Shown one piece after another: positions 8,465 through 16,808 of a DNA stretch of 64,000 bases. A program made the translations under genes and the position numbers. Source of the stretch: Pseudomonas sp. GD04019 (GTDB taxonomy: Bacteria; Pseudomonadota; Gammaproteobacteria; Pseudomonadales; Pseudomonadaceae); assembly GCF_029837695.1 (NCBI RefSeq), contig NZ_JAOEEA010000001.1, positions 62,001 through 126,000 of the forward strand, given 5' to 3'. Numbering within the stretch: the first letter of the stretch is position 1; the number at the start of each line of letters is the position of its first letter. A model generated the notes under the pieces. It saw only the letters and a program-made list of their open reading frames with translations. It searched no databases and had not been told where the DNA came from.

Positions 8465-8670
8465 ACGACGAAATCCAGCCGCCGCAACCAACTGCAGGCC
8501 AGCAGCGCGCCACACAGGCGCGCACTGTCCCTGGAGTCGTCCAGCCACAACAGCCAGCCTTCGCCCTGCGCCTCCAGGCGCCACTCGCGCGCCCCGGCCA
8601 ACGCCTCGATGCGCTGCTGCAAGGTGGTTTCGTCCAGCAACAGGGTTTCGATCAGCACGGCGCGGAACAT
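8461..8670 (-). CDS. Small hypothetical protein
   Basis: A 69-aa frame starting at ATG 8670, with a compact acidic/leucine-rich sequence (MFRAVLIETLLLDETTLQQR at the start) and no signal peptide or metal motif. The start is preceded by a GCAGGAG-type ribosome site. It sits 37 bases downstream of the cupin gene on the same strand, so it may be the last gene of the AhpD-cupin operon. I do not recognise the family. Confidence 0.6.
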   Translation of the reverse strand: MFRAVLIETLLLDETTLQQRIEALAGAREWRLEAQGEGWLLWLDDSRDSARLCGALLACSWLRRLDFVV

Positions 8671-8707
8671 GGCGGTCTCCTGCGGGGAACGCCCCGCTCG
8701 TGTGATG

Positions 8708-9112
8708 TCAGTGGACGACCGGCTTGACCAGCGCGGTCTTGCCGTCGGACAGCAGCCAGGCCACCAGCGTCGCCGGTTGTGTGCTGCTGGGATTGCGGGT
8801 GATGCGGTGCAGCTGACCCGGCGCCTCGTACCAGGCATCGCCGGCCTTGAAGCGTTGCGCCGGCTGGCCATCCAGGGCCGATTCCACCTCACCGCTGACC
8901 ACCACCACGAACACCGCGCCCGGGTGGGTATGCGGCCGTGAGGTGGCGCCCGGTGCAAACTCCACCCGCAGCGCCTGGGCGTGGCTGCCGGGCGATGCCG
9001 GCAGCTCGGCCGCCGCCACCGGCGTTACCGTCTCGTCACCCGCGCCGCCATGGCCTAGCGCGGTGGCGCTGGCCAGGGCGGACAGGACGAATATCGCTAG
9101 CGACCTGCGCAT
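8708..9112 (-). CDS. Secreted cupin-domain protein
   Basis: The ATG at 9112 yields a 134-aa protein with an N-terminal signal peptide (cleavage near TALG). The single cupin barrel shows GATSRPHTHPGAVFVVVVSGEVE, whose His residues bind a metal in this family, and a second motif around APGQLHRITRN. The gene begins 5 bases after the stop of the AhpD-like gene, so the two form an operon. Such cupins are often induced with peroxide/chlorine-stress peroxidase-like partners. Exact function is unknown. Confidence 0.82.
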   Translation of the reverse strand: MRRSLAIFVLSALASATALGHGGAGDETVTPVAAAELPASPGSHAQALRVEFAPGATSRPHTHPGAVFVVVVSGEVESALDGQPAQRFKAGDAWYEAPGQLHRITRNPSSTQPATLVAWLLSDGKTALVKPVVH

Positions 9113-9117
9113 GACGA

Positions 9118-9564
9118 TCACTTCGCCGGCTGCATGGCGAAACCGACACCGAAGCGGTTCCACGCGTTGATGGTGACGATGGCCAGGGTCAGCTCGGCGA
9201 TCTCGCTCTCGCCGAACTGCGCCGCCACCTGCTCGTAGACCGCGTCCGAGGGATGGCCCTCGGTCAGTTGAGTCATGGCGTCGGTCCAAAGCAGGGCGGC
9301 ACGCTCGCGCTCGCTGAAGAACGGCGCGTCGTGCCAAGCACCGAGAGCCAGCAGGCGGCGGGCCGACTCACCCTGCTTCAGCGCATCGGCGCTGTGCATG
9401 TCCAGGCACAGGGCGCAGCCATTGAGCTGCGAGGCGCGCACCTTGATCAGCTCGCGCAGCGAGCCTTCCAGGGGGAAGGCCGCCTGGGTCTGTTCCAGGG
9501 CATAGAGGGCCTTGAACACGTGCGGGGCGGTCTGGTGATAGTTGTTGCGCTTGCTGGTCATCAT
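9118..9564 (-). CDS. Carboxymuconolactone decarboxylase (AhpD-like) family protein
   Basis: The 148-aa protein contains the CMD/AhpD redox motif with two cysteines (NGCALCLDMHS, CxxC plus His). This marks the alkylhydroperoxidase-like subgroup, which uses the thiol pair for peroxide or hypochlorite defence. It is first in a two- or three-gene operon with a secreted cupin and is transcribed divergently from a LysR regulator, the likely controller. Confidence 0.88.
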   Translation of the reverse strand: MMTSKRNNYHQTAPHVFKALYALEQTQAAFPLEGSLRELIKVRASQLNGCALCLDMHSADALKQGESARRLLALGAWHDAPFFSERERAALLWTDAMTQLTEGHPSDAVYEQVAAQFGESEIAELTLAIVTINAWNRFGVGFAMQPAK

Positions 9565-9678
9565 GGCGGCTTCTCCGAAAGAGACCCGATGTCGTACCGG
9601 GAATGGTCGCCACTGTATTGATCAGCCATAACGAGATAAATTGGCCAGCAACGTAAACATTGTGCGGAGAAACGGACA

Positions 9679-10593
9679 ATGGCCTTCGACCGCCTGGAAG
9701 CGATGCGCGCCTTCTGCCGCATAGTCGAACTGGGCAGCTTCACCCGCGCCGCCGATGCGCTGGGCCTGGCCAAGACCACGGTATCCGGCCAGGTGGTGGC
9801 ATTGGAAACCCAGCTCGGCGTCAAGCTGCTACACCGCACCACTCGCCGGGTGTCACCGACCACCGACGGCAGCGCCTACTACGAGCGCGCCCGCGCCGTA
9901 CTCGATGACCTCGACGAGCTGGAAACCACCGTGTCGCAGAACCGCGGCCTGGCCCGTGGCCGAGTGCGGGTGGAGATGCCCACCCCTGTCGGGCGCTTTC
10001 TGGTCATTCCTGCCCTGCCCGACTTCGTCGCGCGTTATCCGCAGATCCGCCTGGACGTCGGCTGCAGCGAGCGGGTCGTCGACCTGGTGCAGGAAGGCGT
10101 GGACTGCGCCATCCGCGGCGGCCCGGTGCACGACCCGGACCTGGTGTGCAAACCCATCGGCAGGATGCGCTTCACCGTCTGCGCCTCGGCCAGCTACATG
10201 GCCGACAAGGCGCCTCTGAGCCACCCGCGGGATCTGGCCGCGCTGCGCTACCTGGCTTTCGTCTACCCGGCCAGCGGGCGGCAGAAGGTCAACGTGCTGC
10301 AGCGTGGCGACGAGCGTTTCACCATCGAACAGGAGCCGGCCATGCGCTTCAACAGCGGCGGCGCCTACGTGGCCGCCGCCGAGGCCGGCCTGGGCTTCGT
10401 CACGGTGCCCACCGCCGAGGCCGAGCGGCCGCTGGCCGAAGGGCGGCTGGTGGAGCTGCTGCCGGAATGGCAGCTGGAGAGCATGCCCATGAGCCTGGTC
10501 TATCCCTACTCGCGGCACCTGTCGGCACGGGTGCGCGCCTTCGTCGACTGGGCCGCCGAGCAGATGGGCAATCATCCGCTCTGGCGCCCCTAG
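9679..10593 (+). CDS. LysR family transcriptional regulator
   Basis: A 304-aa LysR protein. The N-terminal winged HTH (about residues 5-65) reads AMRAFCRIVELGSFTRAADA then LGLAKTTVSGQVVALE, followed by the periplasmic-binding-like effector domain with GRVRVEMPTPVGRFL and RGGPVHDPDL. The subgroup resembles CrgA/DhcR-type regulators. It is divergent from the AhpD-like/cupin operon across a 114-bp gap, the classic arrangement for a LysR protein and its target. Confidence 0.9.
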   Translation: MAFDRLEAMRAFCRIVELGSFTRAADALGLAKTTVSGQVVALETQLGVKLLHRTTRRVSPTTDGSAYYERARAVLDDLDELETTVSQNRGLARGRVRVEMPTPVGRFLVIPALPDFVARYPQIRLDVGCSERVVDLVQEGVDCAIRGGPVHDPDLVCKPIGRMRFTVCASASYMADKAPLSHPRDLAALRYLAFVYPASGRQKVNVLQRGDERFTIEQEPAMRFNSGGAYVAAAEAGLGFVTVPTAEAERPLAEGRLVELLPEWQLESMPMSLVYPYSRHLSARVRAFVDWAAEQMGNHPLWRP

Positions 10594-10596
10594 CCA

Positions 10597-10802
10597 TGCG
10601 CCGCTGCGTTTCTCGGTGATCGGGAGCTGGGGCATGCCGACGAGCGCGACGAACAGGTCTCTACGACCTGCAGATAGGCCCTGGCGCAGAAGGTGGCCGG
10701 CGAGCTGCTGAGCAGGGCGGACCTTGCCAGCAGCTACTGCGCGCCATGGTGCGGATGAAGCAGGACGGCGAGTTCGACGCCATCCTCGCGCGCTATCGCT
10801 AG
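10597..10802 (+). pseudogene. Remnant of a family 3 solute-binding protein
   Basis: The last 23 codons before a TAG at 10800-10802 read LLRAMVRMKQDGEFDAILAR plus YR, which is the typical C-terminus of a periplasmic family 3 amino-acid-binding protein. In other frames just upstream lie pieces such as ALAQKVAGELL. No start codon or long frame joins them. I read it as the decayed 3' end of such a gene; it could alternatively be chance coding-like sequence. Confidence 0.5.
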
Positions 10803-11101
10803 CCCTGCCCGCCCAGTTGCTCCAGGCACTGCTGGGACACCTGCTGTAGGCGCTGGATCAGCGGCTCCGGCAGTTCGGCCTTTTCCAGCGTGGCGATCTC
10901 GCTGGCGGAGAAGTCGCGGTCAATGCTCGACACCGTGCAGTCGCAATACTGCTGCGCGCGCTGCTGGCCCAGGGGTTGGCCGGCGCTGTTCACGCAGCTC
11001 TGCTGGAAGGTCTCACGCACACCGGGTGGCCAGTCCTTGGCCAGCACCGGCATGCTGGTCAGCAGCAGCGTGGCGAGAGCAACTCGCGGGAAGCGATCCA
11101 T
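10799..11101 (-). CDS. Small secreted four-cysteine protein
   Basis: A 100-aa protein from ATG 11101 with a Sec signal peptide (cleavage near PVLA-K). The mature part has four cysteines (CVN, CDC and QQC contexts) and helical sequence, consistent with a disulfide-stabilised periplasmic helical bundle. I do not recognise a named family with certainty. The gene begins just after a hairpin terminator for the lipoprotein gene upstream, so it has its own promoter or weak read-through. Confidence 0.72.
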   Translation of the reverse strand: MDRFPRVALATLLLTSMPVLAKDWPPGVRETFQQSCVNSAGQPLGQQRAQQYCDCTVSSIDRDFSASEIATLEKAELPEPLIQRLQQVSQQCLEQLGGQG

Positions 11102-11122
11102 GGGTGTTCCCTCGCTAGGCGG

Positions 11123-11152
11123 AAAAAAAAGCGGCCGCGTCAGAGGCGGCCG
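11123..11152 (-). terminator. Rho-independent terminator
   Basis: On the minus strand a CGGCCGC / GCGGCCG stem with a 7-base loop is followed by eight T residues. It ends the transcript of the lipoprotein gene at 11161-11601. Confidence 0.8.
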
Positions 11153-11160
11153 TTCGCACA

Positions 11161-11601
11161 TCACTGTAGCCCAGGCGGATTGGCGTCGGGGCGGATGTCG
11201 AAGCCGCCACGGTTCTCGCTGACCACCTGGAAGTACTGGGTGCTGCCCGGCGCGACCTTCACCGCCAGCTCCTTGTGCAGGCGGCCCATGCCGCACAGGG
11301 TGTCGTCCATCTTGTCGATGGTCAGGCCCAGCACGCGAGTGCCGGCCGGCACGTTGAAGCTGGCCACCTCGGCCATGCCGATGCGCGCGGCCACCTTGCG
11401 GTCCACCTCGATGGCTACGTAGCAGCCGCCGCCCATCAGGCCCATGTCGCGATTGACGATCAGCCGGCCACCGTTCTGGTGCTCCTCCTGGAAGGCCAGC
11501 AAGCGGTCGCTCGGCACCGGGGTGATGTGCTCGGGATCGGGGCGGAACGACGAACAACCAGCCAGCAGAACCAGGGGTAGAACGGCGAAGAACCGGCGCA
11601 T
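11161..11601 (-). CDS. Hypothetical lipoprotein
   Basis: A 146-aa protein with a lipoprotein signal (LVLLAGC lipobox, Cys at about 16). The mature part contains RLLAFQEEHQNGGRLIVNRD, a GGGCYVAIEVDRK strand and a C-terminal QYFQVVSENRGGFDIRPD. This is the pattern of Pseudomonas small lipoproteins of unknown role carrying a PEGA-like or carboxypeptidase-regulatory-like beta domain. Probably anchored in the outer membrane. No operon partner upstream; a terminator follows. Confidence 0.78.
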   Translation of the reverse strand: MRRFFAVLPLVLLAGCSSFRPDPEHITPVPSDRLLAFQEEHQNGGRLIVNRDMGLMGGGCYVAIEVDRKVAARIGMAEVASFNVPAGTRVLGLTIDKMDDTLCGMGRLHKELAVKVAPGSTQYFQVVSENRGGFDIRPDANPPGLQ

Positions 11602-11748
11602 GGAAGCCCTCCTTGGGCGTCGTGGGGTCGGGCCAGTATTGGCGCTTAGGCGCCGCGGCTCAAGAGGCCATGTGCCTGTCGGCGAAAATCCTGAACCTCG
11701 CGCACAGCGCCGCCCTCTACCACTCAGTAACCCCGAGAGGAGAACGAC

Positions 11749-12108
11749 ATGAACCGATTGCTGATTGGCGGCCTCGCCGCCTGCCTGCCGCTGCTGGCCA
11801 TGGCCGATGGCGAGTTGACGGAACACCTCAATGGCCTGCAGGTGGAAACGTCCACCAGCCCGCTGACCGCCCAGGACAACACCGGTGCGGGCCCGGTCAC
11901 CGGCAACGCCACCCTGGTGCTCAAGCTGACCAACCATGAGACCCAGGCGGTGCAATGCGAGGTCGACCCGGGACCCACTGCCGCCGATCCCCAGGTCCAG
12001 CGGGTCAGTCTGGAGCCGGGTGAAAGCGCCACCTTGCGTGTGGATGCCCGCGCCGCCGGCGCCACCAGCGACGGCAAGCTGACCTGCACCCCGGCCGGCG
12101 CCTCCTGA
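11749..12108 (+). CDS. Small secreted protein of unknown function
   Basis: The 119-aa protein starts after a strong GAGAGGAG ribosome site. It has a signal peptide ending in LLAMA and a short mature region with two cysteines (QCEVDPGP and LTCTP) and a beta-sandwich-like pattern. Similar small periplasmic proteins of pseudomonads are often misnamed 3-phosphoglycerate kinase in databases; nothing here supports a kinase. Monocistronic, with a terminator directly after. Confidence 0.75.
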   Translation: MNRLLIGGLAACLPLLAMADGELTEHLNGLQVETSTSPLTAQDNTGAGPVTGNATLVLKLTNHETQAVQCEVDPGPTAADPQVQRVSLEPGESATLRVDARAAGATSDGKLTCTPAGAS

Positions 12109-12120
12109 GGTTTCACTCAC

Positions 12121-12153
12121 GCCAGGCCCCTCCCCTGGGCCTGGCTTCTTTTT
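12121..12153 (+). terminator. Rho-independent terminator
   Basis: A perfect GCCAGGCCC / GGGCCTGGC stem with a short loop is followed by TTCTTTTT. It ends the small secreted protein gene and lies at the 3' end of the convergent GlxA-type regulator. Confidence 0.8.
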
Positions 12154-12166
12154 GCCCGCGCACCGG

Positions 12167-13114
12167 CTAGCCGTGAAAGGTCTGGCGCCAGGCGCTGGGC
12201 GACACGCCGAAGGCGCGGCCGAAGTGGTGGCGCAGCGAGACCGGCGAGCCGAACCCGGCCAGTGTGGCGATGGCCTCCACACCCTGCTCCGTGCTCTCCA
12301 GCAGGCGTTGGGTCAGAGCCAGGCGCTCGGCCAGCAGCCAGTCGCCCACCGTCATGCCGGTGAGCTGGCGGAAGTGCCGAGTGAAGGTGCGCCGGCTCAT
12401 CAGCGCGCGCTCGGCCAGGCTGTCCAGGCTGTGCGGCAGGTCGAGATGGGCGCGCACCCAGTCCAGTAATCCGGCCAGGCGGTCGTCGCGGGAGGTGGCC
12501 GGTAGCGGCTGCTCGATGAACTGCGCCTGGCCGCCCTGGCGATGCGGCGGCACCACCAGGCGCCGCGCCACCCGATTGGCCAGTTCGGCACCATGCTGCT
12601 GGCGCAGCAGATGCAGGCAGCAATCGATGCCGGCGGCGGTGCCGGCCGAAGTCAGCAGGCCTCCGTCGTCCAGATAAAGCACATTGGCATCCACCGTCAC
12701 CTGCGGATAGCGCTCGGCGAAGTCGTTGGCCCAGGCCCAGTGGGTGGTGGCGCGCAGGCCGTCGAGCAGGCCTGCCTCTGCCAGCACATACGCGCCCAGG
12801 CACAGGCCGACCAGCCGCGCACCACGCGCATGGGCCGCCACCAATGCCTCCAGCAACGCCTGCGGTGGCCGCTCCTCCGGGTCATGCCAGCTCGGCACTA
12901 TCACCGTCTGCGCCCACTCCAGCGCCTCCAGCCCATGCTCGACCTGCAAGGCGAAGCCGGCCGTGGTGGTCAGCGTCCCCGCCTCGGCAGCGCACACGCG
13001 CAACTCGTACAGCTCGCCACCCGGCCCCAGGTCGCCGAATACCACACAGGGCACGGACAGGTGGAACGGCGTGATGTGGTCGAAGGCGACCACGGCGATG
13101 CGATGGGCAGACAT
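12167..13114 (-). CDS. GlxA-type transcriptional regulator (DJ-1/PfpI domain plus AraC HTH)
   Basis: From ATG 13114 the protein is 315 aa. The N-terminal two thirds is a DJ-1/PfpI-like fold with a cysteine at the nucleophile elbow (LVGLCLGAYVLAEAG). The C-terminal about 100 residues hold the AraC HTH (SLAERALMSRRTFTRHFRQL and FGSPVSLRHHFGRAFGVSPS). Members sense small metabolites. The gene is divergent from an isochorismatase-fold hydrolase across 131 bp, its likely target. Confidence 0.9.
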   Translation of the reverse strand: MSAHRIAVVAFDHITPFHLSVPCVVFGDLGPGGELYELRVCAAEAGTLTTTAGFALQVEHGLEALEWAQTVIVPSWHDPEERPPQALLEALVAAHARGARLVGLCLGAYVLAEAGLLDGLRATTHWAWANDFAERYPQVTVDANVLYLDDGGLLTSAGTAAGIDCCLHLLRQQHGAELANRVARRLVVPPHRQGGQAQFIEQPLPATSRDDRLAGLLDWVRAHLDLPHSLDSLAERALMSRRTFTRHFRQLTGMTVGDWLLAERLALTQRLLESTEQGVEAIATLAGFGSPVSLRHHFGRAFGVSPSAWRQTFHG

Positions 13115-13245
13115 GGCGTTGTTCCGATCCAAAGGTTTGGCCCGATCTTAGCGCAAGCTGGCTTCAGGGCCACTCGCAGCGACAGGCGCGACAGGCCAAC
13201 AATCTGCCCATCGACAGCCACCCCGCCAAACAAGAGGAACCCACC

Positions 13246-13872
13246 ATGAGCCAGCAACCGAAACGCGCCCTGATCGTCATCGATGTGCAGAACGAATACG
13301 TCACCGGCAACCTGCGCATCGAGTACCCGCCCATCGAGCAGTCGATGCACAACATCGGCCGCGCCATGGATGCCGCCACCGCCGCCGGCATCCCGGTCAT
13401 CGTCATCCAGCACCTGACCCCGGAAGGCGCGCCGATCTTCGCCACCGGCAGCTACAACGCCGAACTGCACCCGCTGGTCGCGGACCGCCCGCGTGACCAT
13501 TTCATCCAGAAGCAGATGGCCAGCTCCTTCGCCGGCACCGACCTGGCCGCCTACCTCAAGCAGCACCAGATCGACACCCTCAGCGTGATCGGCTACATGA
13601 CCCACAACTGTGACGACTCCACCGTGCGCCAGGCTCACCACGAAGGCTGGAACGTCGAACTGCTGCACGACGCCGCCGGCTCGCCGCCCTACCGCAACGC
13701 CATGGGCTCGGCCACCGCCGAGGAAATCCACCGGGTGTTCACCGTGGTCATGCACACCGGCTTCGCCGCCGTGCTCAGCACCGATGAATGGCTCAACGCC
13801 CTGGCCACCGGCGAAGTGCCGCAGCCGGACAACATCTACCTGTCCAACCAGCGCGCCATCGCCAATCGCTGA
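13246..13872 (+). CDS. Cysteine hydrolase of the isochorismatase superfamily
   Basis: A 208-aa protein with the catalytic Asp in LIVIDVQNEY, the Lys in HFIQKQMASSF and the nucleophilic Cys in GYMTHNCDDS. The conserved cis-peptide region precedes the Cys. Such enzymes cleave C-N or ether bonds (nicotinamide, N-carbamoyl compounds, isochorismate). The substrate is not evident; divergent control by the GlxA-type regulator suggests an inducible catabolic step. Confidence 0.87.
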   Translation: MSQQPKRALIVIDVQNEYVTGNLRIEYPPIEQSMHNIGRAMDAATAAGIPVIVIQHLTPEGAPIFATGSYNAELHPLVADRPRDHFIQKQMASSFAGTDLAAYLKQHQIDTLSVIGYMTHNCDDSTVRQAHHEGWNVELLHDAAGSPPYRNAMGSATAEEIHRVFTVVMHTGFAAVLSTDEWLNALATGEVPQPDNIYLSNQRAIANR

Positions 13873-13987
13873 ACACAACGACAGCGCCAGAGCGTGGCGT
13901 CGGTCATGTCGACGTGCCGGGGCATTGATTAGAATGCCCCGGTACTCGCCCAAGGACAGGCGAGCCCTACTTCGAGAAGGAACTCAC

Positions 13988-15010
13988 ATGCTCTTGCACC
14001 GGCTATTCCAGGCATTGCTCATCGGCACCCTCAGCATCACCTCCGCTCAGGCTGCCCCAGCTCTCCACCCCGCCAGCCAAGGGGTGGTCCTGAAGACATT
14101 CGAACCCGCCCAGCAAGGCAACGCGCCATACCGTCTGGACCGAGACCCACAGGTGCGCAGCGCCGTGGAGAAGCTGCTGGGTTATGGCCGCGCCAGCTAT
14201 ATCAGAGACAACACGCTGGTGCTCGAACAAGTACTCGAATCACTCAACTCCTCCATGGACATCGTCACGGCCGAACTGCCCAATGGCCGCCGGCTGATCG
14301 CCTCGGAGAACAAGATGACTGGCGGCTACGAGCGTGCCGCACTGTTGATCGAGGGTCGCAAGCTGGTGGCCATAGGCCTGGTGCACGGCCCTTGCCTGCC
14401 AGACGAAGAAACCCAGGAAGTGACCTGCTACTACAAGGAACCGGCAGCCACTCTGACCATCTTCCTGCCAGCCGGTACCTCTCGCGACAGCGCCCAGCCG
14501 CTACGCGACTGGGCCGATCAGCTGCCACCGCTGCTGGCCAATCTCGCCGAAGTCCGCGGCTCGAAGGACCAGGTACAGCAAATCGCCAAGGTCGAGTATG
14601 TCGAGCCGGATACCGATGCACCCGGCTGGGATGGCAAGGAACTGGCACTACCCGACGTCATGCTGGAGCTACTGCCCAAGCGCGCCAAGCTGAGCACAGC
14701 CATGCGCGACGGCGTATACGTGGCACCGGCGCCGATGGCCGGCGACATCTTCGACACTGGCTGGGAAGAGGCCTCCGGCCAACCGCTGCGCACCGCCGAA
14801 GTAGTGCTGTTCAGCCACGCCAGCTTCGACGACCTGCTGGAGCACTATCGCCAACTGGCCGGCGACAGCGAAATCGTCGACGACGGTCAGGTCGCCCAGT
14901 GGAGCGGCGAAAATGCCGCCGGTGTATTCACCGTCACTCTGGAGGACGAGCAGGAGCGCGGCGTTCGCATCACTCTCTCGGTCTGGCCACTGAACACTCC
15001 GGCTTCCTGA
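13988..15010 (+). CDS. Hypothetical secreted protein
   Basis: The start is ATG 13988, preceded by AGAAGGAA, giving 340 aa. A signal peptide ends in SAQAAPA. The mature protein is a mixed alpha/beta sequence with two cysteines (GPCLPDEETQEVTCYY, probably a disulfide) and a C-terminal repeat-like domain (SHASFDDLLEHYRQLAG). I do not recognise the family. It stands alone, followed by a REP element and a terminator. Confidence 0.72.
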   Translation: MLLHRLFQALLIGTLSITSAQAAPALHPASQGVVLKTFEPAQQGNAPYRLDRDPQVRSAVEKLLGYGRASYIRDNTLVLEQVLESLNSSMDIVTAELPNGRRLIASENKMTGGYERAALLIEGRKLVAIGLVHGPCLPDEETQEVTCYYKEPAATLTIFLPAGTSRDSAQPLRDWADQLPPLLANLAEVRGSKDQVQQIAKVEYVEPDTDAPGWDGKELALPDVMLELLPKRAKLSTAMRDGVYVAPAPMAGDIFDTGWEEASGQPLRTAEVVLFSHASFDDLLEHYRQLAGDSEIVDDGQVAQWSGENAAGVFTVTLEDEQERGVRITLSVWPLNTPAS

Positions 15011-15023
15011 CCAACCACGCCAC

Positions 15024-15081
15024 GTAGCCCGGATGAAATCCGGGAAACAGGCAGCTTCGCCCCGGATTGCATCCGGGCTAC
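15024..15081. repeat. REP-type inverted repeat (family A)
   Basis: Two outward ends, GTAGCCCGGATG and its inverse CATCCGGGCTAC, flank a short centre in a 58-base unit. The same 58-base unit occurs at 55398-55455 in the opposite orientation with only a few differences, centre included. This is the behaviour of a REP doublet (REPIN/BIME) of pseudomonads. Confidence 0.8.
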
Positions 15082-15102
15082 CCCTCTGAGACTCGTCAAA
15101 AC

Positions 15103-15129
15103 AAAAGCCCGGCCTAGGCCGGGCTTTTT
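15103..15129 (+). terminator. Rho-independent terminator
   Basis: AAAAGCCCGGCC, a TA loop and GGCCGGGCTTTT form a near-perfect symmetrical hairpin with T and A tracts on both sides, so it could work in both directions. It lies between the REP element and the HIT gene. Confidence 0.8.
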
Positions 15130-15142
15130 CGTATCGCGGAAC

Positions 15143-15193
15143 GTAGGGCGGGTGAAACCCGCGTGACCTGATCGCGGGTTACACCCGCCCTAC
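15143..15193. repeat. REP-type inverted repeat (family B)
   Basis: GTAGGGCGGGTGAAACCCGCG and an almost exact inverse flank a 9-base centre. It abuts the 3' end of the HIT gene. The sequence differs from the family A element 60 bases away. Confidence 0.7.
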
Positions 15194-15201
15194 CGAACCG
15201 A

Positions 15202-15639
15202 TCAGCCGTTGATGCGCTTCACTAGCCGCGCCTGCAGCGCCTTGAGCTCTTCCGCATCGCCCTGGTTGGTGGCGTGGATGCCGAGTTTGTCGCCCTCGTA
15301 GCGCGGCACGATGTGCACGTGGATGTGGAACACCGTCTGCCCCGCCGGGGCGCCGTTGAACTGGGCGATCTGCACGCCGGCCGGTTCCAGCTCGTCCACC
15401 ACCACCTGGGTCAGCTTGCGCACCACGCTCATCACCTTGGCCAGGTTGGCGTCGTCGATCTCCAGCAGGTTGCGCGCCGGCGCGTGCTTGGGGATCACCA
15501 GGCAGTGGCCGTAGGACTGCGGGAACAGATCGAGGAAGGCCAGCACGTCCTCGTCCTCGTACAGCTTGTAGCAAGGCGCCTCGCCGCGAATGATCTTGGC
15601 GAAGATGTTCTGCTCGTCATAGGTTCCGTGCAGGCTCAT
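15202..15639 (-). CDS. HIT family protein
   Basis: The 145-aa protein from ATG 15639 carries the histidine triad HIHVHIVP near residue 105, and the N-terminal IFAKIIRGEAPCYKLYEDE typical of HIT hydrolases (Hint/YcfF group). These hydrolyse nucleoside phosphoramidates or adenylated conjugates in the cytoplasm. Single gene; a REP element lies at its 3' end. Confidence 0.9.
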   Translation of the reverse strand: MSLHGTYDEQNIFAKIIRGEAPCYKLYEDEDVLAFLDLFPQSYGHCLVIPKHAPARNLLEIDDANLAKVMSVVRKLTQVVVDELEPAGVQIAQFNGAPAGQTVFHIHVHIVPRYEGDKLGIHATNQGDAEELKALQARLVKRING

Positions 15640-15763
15640 GGGGTTCTCCGTGGTCGACAAAAAGCAAAGGCGAACCATACCGGCTTCCGTCGAGTCAGGT
15701 AAGGATGTCGCCCACCTCGGCGGCCGGCTATCCTGACCAAGTCGCCAGTTCTCCGGAGTACCC

Positions 15764-16468
15764 ATGCCAGACCTTTCCACCTTCCCCATCACGCGCAAAT
15801 GGCCCGCCACCCGGCCCGACGTTCTGCAGCTGTATTCGCTGCCCACGCCCAACGGCGTCAAGGTCTCGATCATGCTGGAAGAGACCGGCCTGGACTACGA
15901 GCCGCACCTGGTCAGCTTCGAGACCAACGACCAGCTCAGCCCGGAGTTTCTCTCGCTCAACCCCAACAACAAGATCCCTGCCATCCTCGACCCCAACGGG
16001 CCGAACGGTGAGCCGCTGGCCCTGTTCGAGTCCGGCGCCATCCTCGTCTACCTGGCGGACAAGACCGGCCAGCTGCTGCCGCAGGACGCCGCCGCGCGCT
16101 ACCAGTGCCTGCAGTGGCTGATGTTCCAGATAGGCGGCATCGGCCCGATGTTCGGCCAGCTCGGCTTCTTCCATAAATTCGCCGGCAAGGATTACGAGGA
16201 CAAGCGCCCGCGCGACCGCTACGTGGCCGAGTCGGCGCGCCTGCTCGGCGTGCTCGACCAGCACCTGCAAGGCCGCGACTGGATCATGGGCGACGCCTAC
16301 AGCATCGCCGACATCGCCACCTTCCCCTGGGTGCGCAACCTGATCGGCTTCTACGAGGCCGGCGACCTGGTGCAGTTCCAGCGCTTCGCCAACGTGCGCC
16401 GTGTGCTCGACGCCTTCCTCGCCCGCCCGGCGGTGGTGCGCGGCCTGGTGATTCCCGGACGCCGCTGA
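15764..16468 (+). CDS. Glutathione S-transferase family protein (YfcG/YghU-like)
   Basis: A 234-aa GST. The N-terminal thioredoxin fold shows LYSLPTPNGVKVSIMLEE, where Thr-Pro-Asn replaces the usual catalytic Ser/Tyr, and the glutathione-binding ESGAIL motif. The C-terminal helical domain has AYSIADIATFPWV. This pattern is that of YfcG/YghU-type enzymes with disulfide-bond reductase or peroxidase activity. No operon partner. Confidence 0.88.
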   Translation: MPDLSTFPITRKWPATRPDVLQLYSLPTPNGVKVSIMLEETGLDYEPHLVSFETNDQLSPEFLSLNPNNKIPAILDPNGPNGEPLALFESGAILVYLADKTGQLLPQDAAARYQCLQWLMFQIGGIGPMFGQLGFFHKFAGKDYEDKRPRDRYVAESARLLGVLDQHLQGRDWIMGDAYSIADIATFPWVRNLIGFYEAGDLVQFQRFANVRRVLDAFLARPAVVRGLVIPGRR

Positions 16469-16808
16469 GCTCACCGGCCACGGCTTGTAGGGCAAGCGGC
16501 CGTTGGCCCAGTTCGCCCGCAGGCCGCATGTCCCGGCCACGATTTCCACGGACGAATCGCCACGTGCAACGCCTTCGCTCTCGCCCTCCTGCCTGCCGCT
16601 CAAGGGTCGAACTCACGTTCTCCACGAGCTGCTGGAGAAGACCGCGCCGAGAATTGGGGCAGATGCCAACCGAGCAGTGACAAAGCCCGCTGCCCGAAAG
16701 TGGCGCTGGCCATCGAGCACTGAGCCCGGCCGGCGCGCGGCAGGTGCGCGCAGGCGTCGCTCCGGGTATCTTCTGCGGCCGAGTAATTGCCGTCAGAACC
16801 GCCGATCC
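16469..16808. other. Intergenic region of about 340 bp, no gene supported
   Basis: Frames through this stretch are short or lack a credible start and ribosome site. No hairpin terminator, repeat or RNA gene is evident. It must contain the promoter of the secreted ClpP-like gene downstream. Confidence 0.5.

Noticed and set aside
16503..16808. Upstream extension of the ClpP-like secreted protein gene
   Set aside because: The longer frame would bury the signal peptide; the ATG at 16809 starts exactly at it.
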